Below are positions 38,054 to 47,074 of a stretch of DNA of 64,000 bases, piece by piece. The DNA is taken from positions 1 through 64,000 of the IMG/VR virus record IMGVR_UViG_3300044213_000060, one strand, 5' to 3'. The notes beneath the pieces are model-generated. The model worked only from the letters and a program-made list of their open reading frames with translations, made no database searches and had not been told where the DNA came from. Each line of letters begins with the position of its first letter. The stretch's first letter is position 1. The DNA comes from a virus. Position numbers and translations under genes: made by a program.

Positions 38054-39742
38054 ATGAGTTATCAAATTAACAAAAGCAACGGTGATAGTATTATAGTATT
38101 AGATGGTACTAAAGATACCACCAGCACAAGTTTGACTCTTATTGGTCGCAAAAGTTTAAATTATGGGCAGTATGAAAATCAAAATTTTGTAAGACTGTTA
38201 GAAAATTTTGCATATACATTACCACCGGTAAATGCTATAACTGGACAACTTTGGTATAATACTTCTAATCAGACATTAAATTTATATAATACGCAAACTT
38301 GGAAACCATTGGCAACAGAAGAATTTGTTGCCAACTTATTTTCAAATAGTACAGAGTTAGCCAATGTAGTAGTAACAAATTATGTAACAACATATGGTTA
38401 TTCTGATTCTAATGTTGCTGCATATATACCAACTGATCCTAGTTTTACAATTTTACAAGCTAATGTTGCAGCTCTTTCTCTAGGATTAACGGCTGCAAAT
38501 GCTTATTCGGTATCTACAAATGCAACAACGCAGGCAGCGATTACAAGTTTAAATTCATTTATTAGTGTAGTTAACACCCAATTAAATTCATCAATTTCTA
38601 GTATATCTGCAAATATTGGTGCATTTGAAACGTATGCTAATATTAGTTTTGATACAAAATCAACTACAAACTCTATACAAGCAAACATTGGTGCATTTGA
38701 AACTTATGCTAATTTACAGTTTTTGTTAGTTCAAGGAAATACCGCAACTATAACAAATCAACTTGTTTCATATGAATTGTATGCAAATGCACAAATGTCA
38801 TCGATCCAAGGCTATGTGAATTCTGTTAATTCTAATGTTGGTACTCTTGCATCTAATTTAACTACATTTGAAACTTATGCTAATTTAGCATTTGGCCCCA
38901 GTTCGCCAAGTTCATATAGTAATAGTAATGTAGCCGCATATTTGCCAACTGATCCTACTATTAAATCTATACAGGCAAACATTGGTGCATTTGAAAATTA
39001 CGCCAACACAACATTTACTGTAAGTAGTTATAACAATAGTAATGTAGCATCTTACCTGCCATCTGATCCTACTATTACAACAATACAAGCAAACATTGGT
39101 GCATTTGAAACGTATGCTAATACTCAAATACGAACTCAATCAAATCTCATATCAAACATAAATGCCAATATTGGTGCATTTGAAACTTATGCTAATGCTA
39201 CGTTTTCAACAAGTGGCGGAAGTAGTTATGGCAATACAAATGTAGCTGCATATTTGCCATCGTACACAGGAAATGTATCTGCTAATTATGTTACTGCAAA
39301 TAGATTTAACTTTGCAAATGGTGTAAACATACTAAGCACAGTTAGCGGCGGCAGTGGCGCACTACCATCACGAACAACAGTAACAGTTAGTACTGGAAAT
39401 TTATCTGCGGGTGCAAGTGCAAATATTAATGTTGCTGGATATAAAGGCTATGCCTTATATGCAATATCAACAACTGCTAACGCATGGGTAACAGTCTACT
39501 CATCAAACAGTTCTTTATCTAGTGATTATAGTAGAAGTATCACAACTGATCCATCGCCTGGATCAGGGGTAATAGCAGAAATGATTTCTACAACAGGTTC
39601 TGCAACACAATATTTTACTCCGGCAGTTGTTGGGTTTAATACCGAATCACCGGTTACTACTAACATTCCTATCAAAGTATATAATAATGGGGGCACTGGT
39701 ACTATATCAGTAACGTTAACATTATTACAAACGGAAAGCTAA
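38054..39742 (+). CDS. Tail fibre/adhesin protein with ANIGAFETYAN repeats
   Basis: A 562-residue protein. The N-terminal ~95 residues (SLTLIGRKSLNYGQYENQNF, LLENFAY, GQLWYNTS) form a head domain shared with the protein at 41633-43117. Residues ~180-385 hold repeated units around SIQANIGAFETYANLQF, predicted coiled coil or triple-stranded fibre. The C-terminal ~140 residues are beta-rich (GASANINVAGYKGYALYAIS) and probably form the receptor-binding tip. It starts three bases after the preceding stop. It is likely a trimeric fibre. Repeats could change length by recombination. Confidence 0.78.
   Translation: MSYQINKSNGDSIIVLDGTKDTTSTSLTLIGRKSLNYGQYENQNFVRLLENFAYTLPPVNAITGQLWYNTSNQTLNLYNTQTWKPLATEEFVANLFSNSTELANVVVTNYVTTYGYSDSNVAAYIPTDPSFTILQANVAALSLGLTAANAYSVSTNATTQAAITSLNSFISVVNTQLNSSISSISANIGAFETYANISFDTKSTTNSIQANIGAFETYANLQFLLVQGNTATITNQLVSYELYANAQMSSIQGYVNSVNSNVGTLASNLTTFETYANLAFGPSSPSSYSNSNVAAYLPTDPTIKSIQANIGAFENYANTTFTVSSYNNSNVASYLPSDPTITTIQANIGAFETYANTQIRTQSNLISNINANIGAFETYANATFSTSGGSSYGNTNVAAYLPSYTGNVSANYVTANRFNFANGVNILSTVSGGSGALPSRTTVTVSTGNLSAGASANINVAGYKGYALYAISTTANAWVTVYSSNSSLSSDYSRSITTDPSPGSGVIAEMISTTGSATQYFTPAVVGFNTESPVTTNIPIKVYNNGGTGTISVTLTLLQTES
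38606..39198 (+). repeat. In-frame fibre repeats (ATTGGTGCATTTGAAA core)
   Basis: The 16-base core ATTGGTGCATTTGAAA occurs at least five times (near 38614, 38687, 38978, 39093, 39169), with a diverged copy near 38862. Copies sit in the same reading frame and encode ANIGAFETYAN. Spacing is uneven (about 70-290 bases), unlike a CRISPR array. Confidence 0.85.
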
Positions 39743-39743
39743 T

Positions 39744-41570
39744 ATGGCAGTATTAGCAAACGTTTTGGCGTCTACTGCACCAAATTCGGCTACAACGTCT
39801 ATAGCTGATACTAATGAAGTTATAACCGCAAGTGTTCTAATAAGAAAATCAACATTTAACGGCATGTCGTTAAAAGAGTATGCCGACGGCATTATAAACG
39901 GTACAATAACAAAAATATTATCTCATGATGAATTTAAAGATGCATTTGGCTCATCTCGTGATGAGCTGGCTCTTGTTGCTAACTATGTGCAACAATACGG
40001 TATCACAGTGCCAGAGACACATAGAACTAGTGGCACAGTAAAAATGCAAGGAACAGTGGGTGCATTTAATTCTGCGTTTGGGATTACAATTATAAATGTA
40101 ATTGACTCTGATAGAAGTTATATAAGTTATACAGGGCAAATAACTGTTCCCGATAATCTAGCAAGCATCGTAGAAAATATTCTAGGATTAGACACATCAT
40201 TTCAAGCTAGCCATTATGCTGTTGTTGGGGACAGGGCAGCATTAACTAACGCAAATCCCAATGCTGGATCTTATGCACCATTAACTCCTATGCAGGTAGC
40301 GCAAGCGTATAAAATGCCTGCTAGTTCGGGGTATGGTCAAACCATTGGTATTGTTGAATTAGGCGGCGGCTATACCGCAAACAATTTATTGAAAACTTTT
40401 GTCACGGGCGGGTATGACTATGTAACAACGAACACTTATCCTGGCTATGGATTTAGCAAAGTTCCAACCGTTGTTGACTATCTTTACAATGGTGCTAGTA
40501 ATATACCTGATTTAAGTGCGTCTGTTGAAGTGATGTTAGATATATCAGTATCGGCAGGCATAGCGCCTGGTGCTAAAATTATAATGTATTTTGCAAAAAA
40601 TACTGACAGTGATTTTGTTGGGGTATTTAATGCTGCCGTAAACGATAATGTAAATAACCCGAGTGTACTATCATTGAGTTGGGGAGGTGCAGATTGGGCG
40701 TATTCTGATTCATTGATTGCATCATTTGAATCAGTTTTTCAAACTGCAGTTGTAAAAGGCATAACAATTTGTGTAGCCACAGGAGATTATGGCTCTCAAG
40801 CAGTCAACGGCGATCTTGCACCGTTAACGGTACAATATCCTGGATCTAGTCCTTATGTATTGGCCTGCGGTGGCACCAATTTATTGCTAAATTCCGATAA
40901 TTCAATATTATCAGAAGTAACTTGGAATACAAATGATAACGGAACCGGCGGTGGCGTTAGTGGGGTAGCTCCAAGCCAATCAGTTATTAATACAGGTTTT
41001 CCACCTTCGGGCGGAGTCCCGCAGTATACTGCAAAACATTTTGCAGTACCAAGTTGGCAATCTGGAATAACCAGTCAAACATGGCAAGTAACTCCAGGAA
41101 CAAAAATTGCTTTAACCGGCAGAGGGGTACCAGATGTCTGCGGCAATGCTTATCAACTAAGTGGATATTACTTCTGGTATGGCCCCGATCCTAGGCCGTT
41201 TTATGCTCCCCAAGTTGGTGGCACAAGTGCAGCTTCACCACTTTGGGCAGGGTACATTGCTAGATTAAATGCGTTAACTGGTCGTAGGCAAGGATTTATT
41301 AACGCTAAACTATATGCAAATCCTGGATTATTAAATGACATCAACGATGGTGGTAATAATGCCTGTACAAATCTTGCAGTAAACGGGTATATTGGATATT
41401 ATGCAGGAGCAGGGTGGGACGCATGTACTGGCCTTGGCAGCCCCAACGGAACAGCAACTTATAAAAGTTTAAAAGTAGGTAGTACATTTCCTAGATCAAA
41501 TTATGGATTTAGGCCTGCAACAGGACAAGCATATCCACGCCTTGCTGCAAAGGTACAAAGAAATGCATAA
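39744..41570 (+). CDS. Sedolisin (S53 family) serine-carboxyl peptidase
   Basis: A 608-residue protein. Residues ~30-185 match the pro-kumamolisin activation domain (LKEYADGIINGTITKIL, HRTSGTVKMQGTVGAFNSAF). The catalytic part has ASVEVMLDIS with Glu262 and Asp266 spaced as in kumamolisin, SLSWGG near 312, and GGTSAASPLWAG with the nucleophile Ser495. The end has DINDGG and GAGWDACTGLGSP, the calcium-binding signature of the family. Sedolisins are acid proteases that mature by cutting off the prodomain. There is no signal peptide. The gene sits between two fibre genes with a one-base gap, so the product may be in the virion. All key residues look intact. Confidence 0.9.
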   Translation: MAVLANVLASTAPNSATTSIADTNEVITASVLIRKSTFNGMSLKEYADGIINGTITKILSHDEFKDAFGSSRDELALVANYVQQYGITVPETHRTSGTVKMQGTVGAFNSAFGITIINVIDSDRSYISYTGQITVPDNLASIVENILGLDTSFQASHYAVVGDRAALTNANPNAGSYAPLTPMQVAQAYKMPASSGYGQTIGIVELGGGYTANNLLKTFVTGGYDYVTTNTYPGYGFSKVPTVVDYLYNGASNIPDLSASVEVMLDISVSAGIAPGAKIIMYFAKNTDSDFVGVFNAAVNDNVNNPSVLSLSWGGADWAYSDSLIASFESVFQTAVVKGITICVATGDYGSQAVNGDLAPLTVQYPGSSPYVLACGGTNLLLNSDNSILSEVTWNTNDNGTGGGVSGVAPSQSVINTGFPPSGGVPQYTAKHFAVPSWQSGITSQTWQVTPGTKIALTGRGVPDVCGNAYQLSGYYFWYGPDPRPFYAPQVGGTSAASPLWAGYIARLNALTGRRQGFINAKLYANPGLLNDINDGGNNACTNLAVNGYIGYYAGAGWDACTGLGSPNGTATYKSLKVGSTFPRSNYGFRPATGQAYPRLAAKVQRNA

Positions 41571-41599
41571 ATACAAGAAATTCGGTGTTTTTGTAGCAT

Positions 41600-41607
41600 C
41601 ATAAATA
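41600..41607 (+). promoter_or_regulatory. Candidate late promoter (CATAAATA) with a second upstream copy
   Basis: CATAAATA lies 26 bases before ATG 41633 with AGGTTAGGAAC between them. Another ATAAATA (GCATAAATAC) lies at the end of the sedolisin gene, near 41566-41575. Either could start late transcription of the second fibre gene. Confidence 0.55.
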
Positions 41608-41632
41608 ATTAAAAGGTTAGGAACAAACAAAA

Positions 41633-43117
41633 ATGGCTTATACAATTAACTTATCAAACGGCAACAGCCTACTAGGAACAACAGGCCTGCCTGATGGTAC
41701 TGTTGATACAACATCATCGAGTTTAACACTTATTGGTAAGAATTATCCTGGGTACGGTACTTTCTTAAATGAAAATTTTGTATATCTATTAGAAAATTTT
41801 GCAAAAAGTACCAGTCCGGCTAATCCATTGCCCGGACAACTATGGTGGGATTCTGGTAACAAGATTTTAAAAGTTAATGCGGCTAGCGCACCTGGAACCG
41901 CAGTTTGGAAAGCATTGGCTGCGATTTCAAGTAACAGCAGCGCACCATCAACACCAAACATTGGTGATATGTGGTGGAATACGAGTACAGGACAGTTAAA
42001 TGTATATTCTGGCGCAACAGGTTGGACAGTCATTGGACCGTTAAGTTCAAGTGCAGTTGGTAATTCTGGTGCTATCCCCGATCTTATTGTTGATTCTAGC
42101 AGCCAAACACACGTTGTTATTAAATTTTATGTTAGTAGTGTGCTTGTTGGTGTATGGAGTAAAGATTCAACATTTAGTACAACTATCGCTGGCTTAACAA
42201 CAATTAATCCAGGTCTAACACTCACTGGAGGTATCAACCAACAGTTTTCTGGTAATGCAAGTGCTGCATATGGTTTAATAAATTCTTTAAGTGGTGCAGT
42301 TATTTCTGGGCAGAATTTCTTACGTAAAGACATTGCAGACAATACACCTAACGCATTTAGTGTATTAAATAACACTGGATTTACAGTTGGTAATAACAGT
42401 GATCACAACATCTATGTTGACGGTTATGGAGTTGTTAGAAGTAGAAATACGGTTGTAAACAAAGATTATGTAATCAGTATTAACAATGGCTCGCAAGTTG
42501 ACGTAATGAAAGCTAATGCAACTTCTGGTAAAATGGAATTGTACGGCGATCCTATTACAAGTTTAGGTATAGCAACAAAACAATATGTAGATAATATATT
42601 AGGTGGCGGAGTAGGTGGTAATAGCACTTTTACCAGTAATATTGTGCCAACCGCAAACTTAGCATATAATCTTGGTAGTAGTACTGCATGGTGGAATAAT
42701 ATTTACGGAACTGCCATCCACGCACAATATGCCGACTTAGCAGAACGTTTTGAATCAGACATGCCACTTGATGCTGGAACGGTAGTTGAAATTGGTGGTC
42801 CTGCAGAAATCACCGCAGTTGGCGATGATTTAAGTGAAAATGTATTCGGCGTCATAAGTACACAAGCAGCTTATTTAATGAATTCTGGTGCAGGAACAAA
42901 TGAAACACATCCACCAGTTGCAGTGCAAGGACGAGTTCCTGTTAAAGTAACTGGTCGAGTTTGTAAAGGCGATAGGCTTGTAAGCGCAGGTAATGGATTA
43001 GCCAGATCTGCTGCTAAATCTGAGATTACCCCATGGAATGTTATCGGAAGAGCATTAGCATCTAAAGACACAGACTCGGTTGGTGTAGTTGAGGCAATAG
43101 TAAAAATTAACAGTTAA
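41633..43117 (+). CDS. Tail fibre protein with C-terminal YADLAERF-type domain
   Basis: A 494-residue protein. The N-terminal domain (SLTLIGKNYPGYGTFLNENF, LLENFAK, GQLWWDS) is paralogous to that of the fibre at 38054-39742. The middle is beta-rich. The C-terminal ~140 residues start QYADLAERFESDMPLDAGTV and continue VFGVISTQAAYLMNSG, VQGRVPVKVTGRVCKGD, a domain found at the ends of many phage fibres and similar in layout to self-cleaving chaperone/peptidase-type tips; cleavage is not shown. It starts after AGGTTAGGA. Confidence 0.78.
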   Translation: MAYTINLSNGNSLLGTTGLPDGTVDTTSSSLTLIGKNYPGYGTFLNENFVYLLENFAKSTSPANPLPGQLWWDSGNKILKVNAASAPGTAVWKALAAISSNSSAPSTPNIGDMWWNTSTGQLNVYSGATGWTVIGPLSSSAVGNSGAIPDLIVDSSSQTHVVIKFYVSSVLVGVWSKDSTFSTTIAGLTTINPGLTLTGGINQQFSGNASAAYGLINSLSGAVISGQNFLRKDIADNTPNAFSVLNNTGFTVGNNSDHNIYVDGYGVVRSRNTVVNKDYVISINNGSQVDVMKANATSGKMELYGDPITSLGIATKQYVDNILGGGVGGNSTFTSNIVPTANLAYNLGSSTAWWNNIYGTAIHAQYADLAERFESDMPLDAGTVVEIGGPAEITAVGDDLSENVFGVISTQAAYLMNSGAGTNETHPPVAVQGRVPVKVTGRVCKGDRLVSAGNGLARSAAKSEITPWNVIGRALASKDTDSVGVVEAIVKINS

Positions 43118-43131
43118 TCAGGATAATATAA

Positions 43132-44097
43132 ATGACATACGCTTCAGGTCAGTTAATAACAACAACAGAATATAATACATTTGTTCAAGGCGGTGACGCT
43201 GCAACAGCAAACGTAGCCTGTATAAACAATATATGGGGTACAGGATACGGTAGTGTAGGCTATGGCCAAGGTACAACACTAAGTGCAGTAAGTTCTCAAG
43301 GAACTATTACTGCTACACAATGGGCTTCTTTGTTTGCTAGAGTTAATAGTATTATTACACACCAGACAAACACGACACCAAATTTTGTACAACCAACTGC
43401 AGGAACAATTGTTAGTGCAAATGCAACTGTAAATACCAACATCACAAACGGTTATAACAATGCAGCAACTTTTGGTAGTTTAGGTACAACAACTACAGGC
43501 AGCAACTTTACTGCAACATGTACAGTAGCAACCACTACTAGTGCAAACACATTTAGTATCACACGTACAGTAACTTTTGCAAGTGCAGACCAAGCACGTT
43601 ATTTCTTTAATGCTGGTGGTCAGTTGACATTTGCAGTAACAGCAACAAATAATGACGGTACAAGCCGCTCTGGCGACCTAGTAACACTAGCACAGACTAA
43701 CCTAGCTACATTTAGTAGATTTAGTTCTGCTGGTTCGGGAACCACAACAAGTGCCACAGGTGGTACAGGTAGAAGTGGTACAGGGGGTACTGCAAACACT
43801 AATGCTACAAATATCGGTTACTATCAACTAACTGCAAGTCCACAGACATTAGTGTCTCTAACAAGTACAACCAGTGCATACACAAGTGATACTGCAGTAT
43901 TAACAGTCACAGGTGGTGCAGGTACTTCAACAGGTGGTCGTGGTGCAGTAGTTACATTCACCTTAACAATGACATCTGCGGCACGTAGTAGCTCGTTTAA
44001 CCAAAGTATTGGCGTAACATATACAACACGGGTTGATATTGTTAATCCGGAAACAACTAACTTGTCCAACAGTTGGGGCACTATTACTATTACCTAA
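43132..44097 (+). CDS. Putative virion structural protein (Thr/Ser/Gly-rich)
   Basis: A 321-residue protein. The N-terminal ~85 residues are ordered (NTFVQGGDAATANVACINNI, WASLFARVNSII); the rest is a Thr/Ser/Ala/Gly-rich beta protein with a Gly-rich stretch near 205-225 (GGTGRSGTGGTANTN). The pattern fits a fibre or decoration protein exposed on the particle. It starts after AGGATA, 14 bases past the fibre gene, and is the last gene before the terminator-like hairpin. No enzyme motif is seen. Confidence 0.68.
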   Translation: MTYASGQLITTTEYNTFVQGGDAATANVACINNIWGTGYGSVGYGQGTTLSAVSSQGTITATQWASLFARVNSIITHQTNTTPNFVQPTAGTIVSANATVNTNITNGYNNAATFGSLGTTTTGSNFTATCTVATTTSANTFSITRTVTFASADQARYFFNAGGQLTFAVTATNNDGTSRSGDLVTLAQTNLATFSRFSSAGSGTTTSATGGTGRSGTGGTANTNATNIGYYQLTASPQTLVSLTSTTSAYTSDTAVLTVTGGAGTSTGGRGAVVTFTLTMTSAARSSSFNQSIGVTYTTRVDIVNPETTNLSNSWGTITIT

Positions 44098-44113
44098 TAG
44101 TAGCCAGTTAGAC

Positions 44114-44142
44114 TTGACAATATATGGACAGGTTGTTATAAT
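44114..44142 (+). promoter_or_regulatory. Consensus sigma-70 promoter heading the accessory operon
   Basis: TTGACA at 44114-44119, a 17-base spacer, then TATAAT at 44137-44142: exact matches at both boxes with ideal spacing. The start would be near 44150, about 20 bases before ATG 44170. This points to transcription by unmodified host RNA polymerase, probably early in infection, for the plus-strand block to the right edge. The -10 box lies in the loop of an inverted repeat. Confidence 0.85.
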
Positions 44143-44152
44143 CTGTCCATAT
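44122..44152 (+). terminator. Inverted repeat with T-rich tail, terminator or operator
   Basis: ATATGGACAG (44122-44131) and CTGTCCATAT (44143-44152) form a perfect 10-base-pair stem around an 11-base loop, followed by TCTTTTATAT. As RNA it could end transcription of the late structural block. As DNA it brackets the -10 box and could bind a repressor. Confidence 0.6.
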
Positions 44153-44169
44153 TCTTTTATATATACTAT

Positions 44170-44490
44170 ATGTCTAACTTAGAAAATCTAGTAAATCAAA
44201 CACGTTTGGCAACAGATTACGCCAAAAACAAAACTTTATTACGAGAAAAGATTCAAACGGATCTACATTTTGCCTACAACGGTGGATTGTTTCGAGCAGA
44301 TCCCGCACAATACACATTTGTAATATTGTGGCAAGGTGATTCGGATGCATTGTTTTTGGAAGATACTTATGGTAATCCTATAAAGATCGAACAAAAAGAA
44401 TTTGTCAAACTATCCACAGAACACTATCAACGAGTAATGAACCGTTGGCATCAAGAACATGCAGAACTCAAACGAATCCGTAAAGTCTAA
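44170..44490 (+). CDS. Conserved hypothetical protein, first gene of the accessory operon
   Basis: A 106-residue protein with helical ends and a beta-rich middle (YTFVILWQGDSDALFLEDTY). No known motif is seen. It starts 28 bases after the -10 box of the sigma-70 promoter, and its end overlaps the next gene by 32 bases. Position as the promoter-proximal gene suggests early expression. Function not recognised. Confidence 0.7.
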   Translation: MSNLENLVNQTRLATDYAKNKTLLREKIQTDLHFAYNGGLFRADPAQYTFVILWQGDSDALFLEDTYGNPIKIEQKEFVKLSTEHYQRVMNRWHQEHAELKRIRKV

Positions 44491-45271
44491 AGGTGTGTTA
44501 ATATTTGCATTTAATACTGCTGAAACCGATTATGTCGGTATTGCAGATCGTGCTGCTGCTCTTGCACAAAAAAATTTACAATTACCAGTAACATTAATCA
44601 CTGACACAGATAGCCAGCCTAAATTTGCATACGATAAAATTGTACGCATTACACAAGAAGACAGCAAAAATGTTAGACAAACAGTAGAAACAAATCAAAC
44701 AGTGACCTGGCGTAATCTTGGAAGATATCAAGCATATAATCTTAGTCCTTACGATCAAACTATATTAATTGACAGTGATTATTTTGTTCTTGACTCAAGT
44801 CTCGCAACATTATTTGATAAATCAGAATATCAAATAATGTATAATAATTATGGACTTAATGGGCACATCAATAATATTATGGGTCCAATGAGTTTGCAGT
44901 ATGTATGGGCAACTGTTATTGTATTTGATCGGTCTAATTTGTCTGAAGCGTTATTTGATCTTGCAGGAAAAATACAACGTAATTATGGGTATTATTGCAG
45001 TTTGTTTAATGTTCCTGCAACGAACTATAGAAATGATTATGCGTTTGCAATGGCGCACTATATCGTATCAAACGATCCTGGGCATTTTATACCTTACAGT
45101 ATGTTTACCGTTGACACAGCCATAGACTCTATTGAACTTGCTGAACGTATTACTATTAAAACTCCTAATACCGCACATATTGTTCCTGTGCAAAATTTAC
45201 ATATAATGAGTAAACAATTTTTGACCAGCAACAAATTTGACCGATTTTATCAGGCAGCAATAAATGTTTAA
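44459..45271 (+). CDS. Glycosyltransferase-like protein (GT8-like layout)
   Basis: A 270-residue protein. The core is VLIFAFNTAETDYVGIADRA, a nucleotide-sugar region VTLITDTDSQP, and YDQTILIDSDYFVLDSS holding a DxD-like DSD at about residues 105-107, which in this fold binds metal and sugar nucleotide. It would transfer a sugar to an unknown acceptor in the cytosol. ATG 44459 overlaps the previous gene; its stop overlaps the following glycosyltransferase-like gene by 8 bases, so the pair are made together. Confidence 0.65.
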   Translation: MQNSNESVKSKGVLIFAFNTAETDYVGIADRAAALAQKNLQLPVTLITDTDSQPKFAYDKIVRITQEDSKNVRQTVETNQTVTWRNLGRYQAYNLSPYDQTILIDSDYFVLDSSLATLFDKSEYQIMYNNYGLNGHINNIMGPMSLQYVWATVIVFDRSNLSEALFDLAGKIQRNYGYYCSLFNVPATNYRNDYAFAMAHYIVSNDPGHFIPYSMFTVDTAIDSIELAERITIKTPNTAHIVPVQNLHIMSKQFLTSNKFDRFYQAAINV

Positions 45272-46103
45272 TCATCAAGCACAACAGGGATTTTTAACAT
45301 TAGCCATTGGCGCAGATTATCTACGTATGGCTTATGCACAAGCATTGAGTGTCAAAACTGCAATGCCTGATGCACTATATGCAGTGGCAGTTGATGCAGA
45401 AACAAAACTATTGATTACAGATAAACACATGACAGTATTTGATTATGTAGTTGATGTTCCTGAATTTAACAATCCAATGCAAGCAGAGCCTGAGTTATTT
45501 TGGGTCACTCCGTTTAAAGAAACAATTAAGTTAGAAGCAGACTTGTTAATACCGCGCAACATCAACCATTGGTGGACGGCATTAAGGCACAGAGAGTTAG
45601 TTATTAGTACCAACTGCAGAGACTATCGCGGCAACATTGTTGTGGATACAACATATAGACGATTATGGGCAGATAATAATTTACCAAATGTCTATAATGG
45701 TCTAATGTATTTTAGATTTACTAGAGAAAATTTAGAATTCTTTATGTTAGCACGTGATATATTTGCTAACTGGGATGCCATTAAAGAAGAATTAAAAAAT
45801 TGTAGAGATGATGCGCCCGAAACAGATCAAGTATATGCATTGGCTGCTAGCATACACGGTGTTGAAAGATCTACTATGCCCAGTTTAGATTTTTTCACAA
45901 TGACCCACATGAAACCACACATACAAGGATGGCCGTATGACACAGTTTGGCCTACTGCGGTTATTACCGAAGTTTACGATTCAGTTATAAGAATTAATAA
46001 TGTAGAACAACTGTATCCGTTTCATTATCATGAGAAAGACTGGCTAACTGAAGATATAATAAATACATATGAATCAATTAGATCCCTTAGAAGAATTTCT
46101 TAA
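45264..46103 (+). CDS. Second glycosyltransferase-like protein
   Basis: A 279-residue protein. It starts FLTLAIGADYLRMAYAQALS and contains a DxD-like site in KETIKLEADLLIPRNINHWW (Asp near residue 94), then PNVYNGLMYFRFT near 152, which fits the acceptor-side strand of GT8-like enzymes. It differs clearly from its upstream neighbour in sequence. The two overlap and probably act in one pathway. The donor sugar and acceptor are unknown. Confidence 0.62.
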   Translation: MFNHQAQQGFLTLAIGADYLRMAYAQALSVKTAMPDALYAVAVDAETKLLITDKHMTVFDYVVDVPEFNNPMQAEPELFWVTPFKETIKLEADLLIPRNINHWWTALRHRELVISTNCRDYRGNIVVDTTYRRLWADNNLPNVYNGLMYFRFTRENLEFFMLARDIFANWDAIKEELKNCRDDAPETDQVYALAASIHGVERSTMPSLDFFTMTHMKPHIQGWPYDTVWPTAVITEVYDSVIRINNVEQLYPFHYHEKDWLTEDIINTYESIRSLRRIS

Positions 46104-46431
46104 AGCACTAGCATCATTGCCCGAACCAGTTGTGCCAGAACCAAAAGAGTATAGAATATACTACAATGAAACTGGTAGAATAACAATGTTGTCCATGACC
46201 AATCACCCCGAAGGTGATTATATTGTTGTAGATTTAGAAACTTTTGAAAACTATACTAGATACGCCGGAGTCAAGGATAAAAAACTCATACCGGTTGCAC
46301 AAAACAGTGGATATCAAGTACAATTGTCAAAAGGTTTATTGGGTTTTACAGTAGTAGCAGGACATGCTGGATTACTAATAGAAGACGAATCTTATCAAAA
46401 TACGGAGAACTATGGCTACACAAATCGTTGA
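46069..46431 (+). CDS. Hypothetical protein upstream of the homing endonuclease
   Basis: A 120-residue protein. The Pro/Glu-rich start ([19 protein letters not shown]) leads into a beta-rich part ([18 protein letters not shown]). No motif is recognised. It overlaps the previous gene by 35 bases. A second start with a strong ribosome site (ACGGAGAAC) lies at 46412 inside its end; that downstream frame appears broken by the endonuclease insertion. Confidence 0.65.
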   Translation: MNQLDPLEEFLKALASLPEPVVPEPKEYRIYYNETGRITMLSMTNHPEGDYIVVDLETFENYTRYAGVKDKKLIPVAQNSGYQVQLSKGLLGFTVVAGHAGLLIEDESYQNTENYGYTNR

Positions 46432-46438
46432 TGTTGCA
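46412..46438 (+). pseudogene. Remnant N-terminus of a displaced glycosyltransferase-like gene
   Basis: ATG 46412 has a good ribosome site (GGAG, 7 bases upstream) and reads MATQIVDVA, then stops 10 codons later inside the endonuclease region. The intact gene at 47075 begins MKNPEIIDVADLDTIYL, which shares the QIVDVA/EIIDVA motif but has no visible ribosome site. The simplest reading is that a homing endonuclease gene was inserted at this point and the downstream gene regained a start. Confidence 0.45.
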
Positions 46439-46994
46439 ACAATTTTCTACGTTCGTTGGACGCTTTAACTCCGGCGGCAATTTTGTCTTTTGTCTCTTGA
46501 GAATACACCCGCCGTTTATTGGATTCTGCTATTTCGGCTTTGGATTCTGGGGTATGTTGTGGACCAGCAACTTTGCCCTTCTTGTGAGAAGGTCTCCCTT
46601 TAAGTTTTTCGGACCGTTGTTTCTTTTCTTCCTCGGTCCATAGTCTTCTTTTCTTTTTATGTGTAAACGTTTTTCCTTGCATTTGCAATCCTTTAGCAAG
46701 GCGTTGACTTGTAGTCCACACCCTTCCGGATGTTCCGTCACCACCATCGGTTTGATTTCGGAGTATCCCAGTTCCCAAGTCTTTGCGTCCGTACCATTTT
46801 ATAAGTTGTCGCTCAATTGCAAGAGCACCAATTTCTGTTAAATTTTGTTCAATTATAATGATACGATTTAGTTCGCTTGGTATTCTGATATATTTGCGAT
46901 TGTCCGAAAATGCTCGCTTACCTGAGTCTTTTCCTATATAATAAGGGGTGCCATCTGTTCTTAGATAGGCATAGACATAAAAGTGTAAATACAT
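46416..46994 (-). CDS. GIY-YIG homing endonuclease with NUMOD3-type motifs
   Basis: A 192-residue protein. The GIY-YIG domain has [20 protein letters not shown] (residues ~7-26) and the catalytic Glu-containing helix [20 protein letters not shown]. The C-terminal half carries repeated NUMOD3-type DNA-binding motifs ([49 protein letters not shown]). It is the only minus-strand gene in the 44-64 kb block, as expected for a selfish mobile gene. ATG 46994 follows AAGGAAC, and an ATAAATA lies about 65 bases upstream. Its last codons read antisense through the MATQIVDVA remnant. Confidence 0.9.
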   Translation of the reverse strand: MYLHFYVYAYLRTDGTPYYIGKDSGKRAFSDNRKYIRIPSELNRIIIIEQNLTEIGALAIERQLIKWYGRKDLGTGILRNQTDGGDGTSGRVWTTSQRLAKGLQMQGKTFTHKKKRRLWTEEEKKQRSEKLKGRPSHKKGKVAGPQHTPESKAEIAESNKRRVYSQETKDKIAAGVKASNERRKLLQHQRFV

Positions 46995-47058
46995 TGCTGA
47001 TAGTTCCTTATAAACTGTTAGAGCAGGTGGATGCTTCCAACATCGCGATCTGCACTAT

Positions 47059-47065
47059 TATTTAT
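47059..47065 (-). promoter_or_regulatory. Candidate late promoter (ATAAATA) for the homing endonuclease
   Basis: The minus strand reads AATAAATAAT upstream of ATG 46994, giving a leader of roughly 60 bases. Many T4 homing endonuclease genes carry their own late promoter, so this fits an autonomous unit. Confidence 0.5.
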
Positions 47066-47074
47066 TAAAAAAAA

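Noticed and set aside
38606-39198. CRISPR-like array
   Set aside because: The repeats are in frame within a fibre gene, unevenly spaced, and the spacers also encode fibre sequence.
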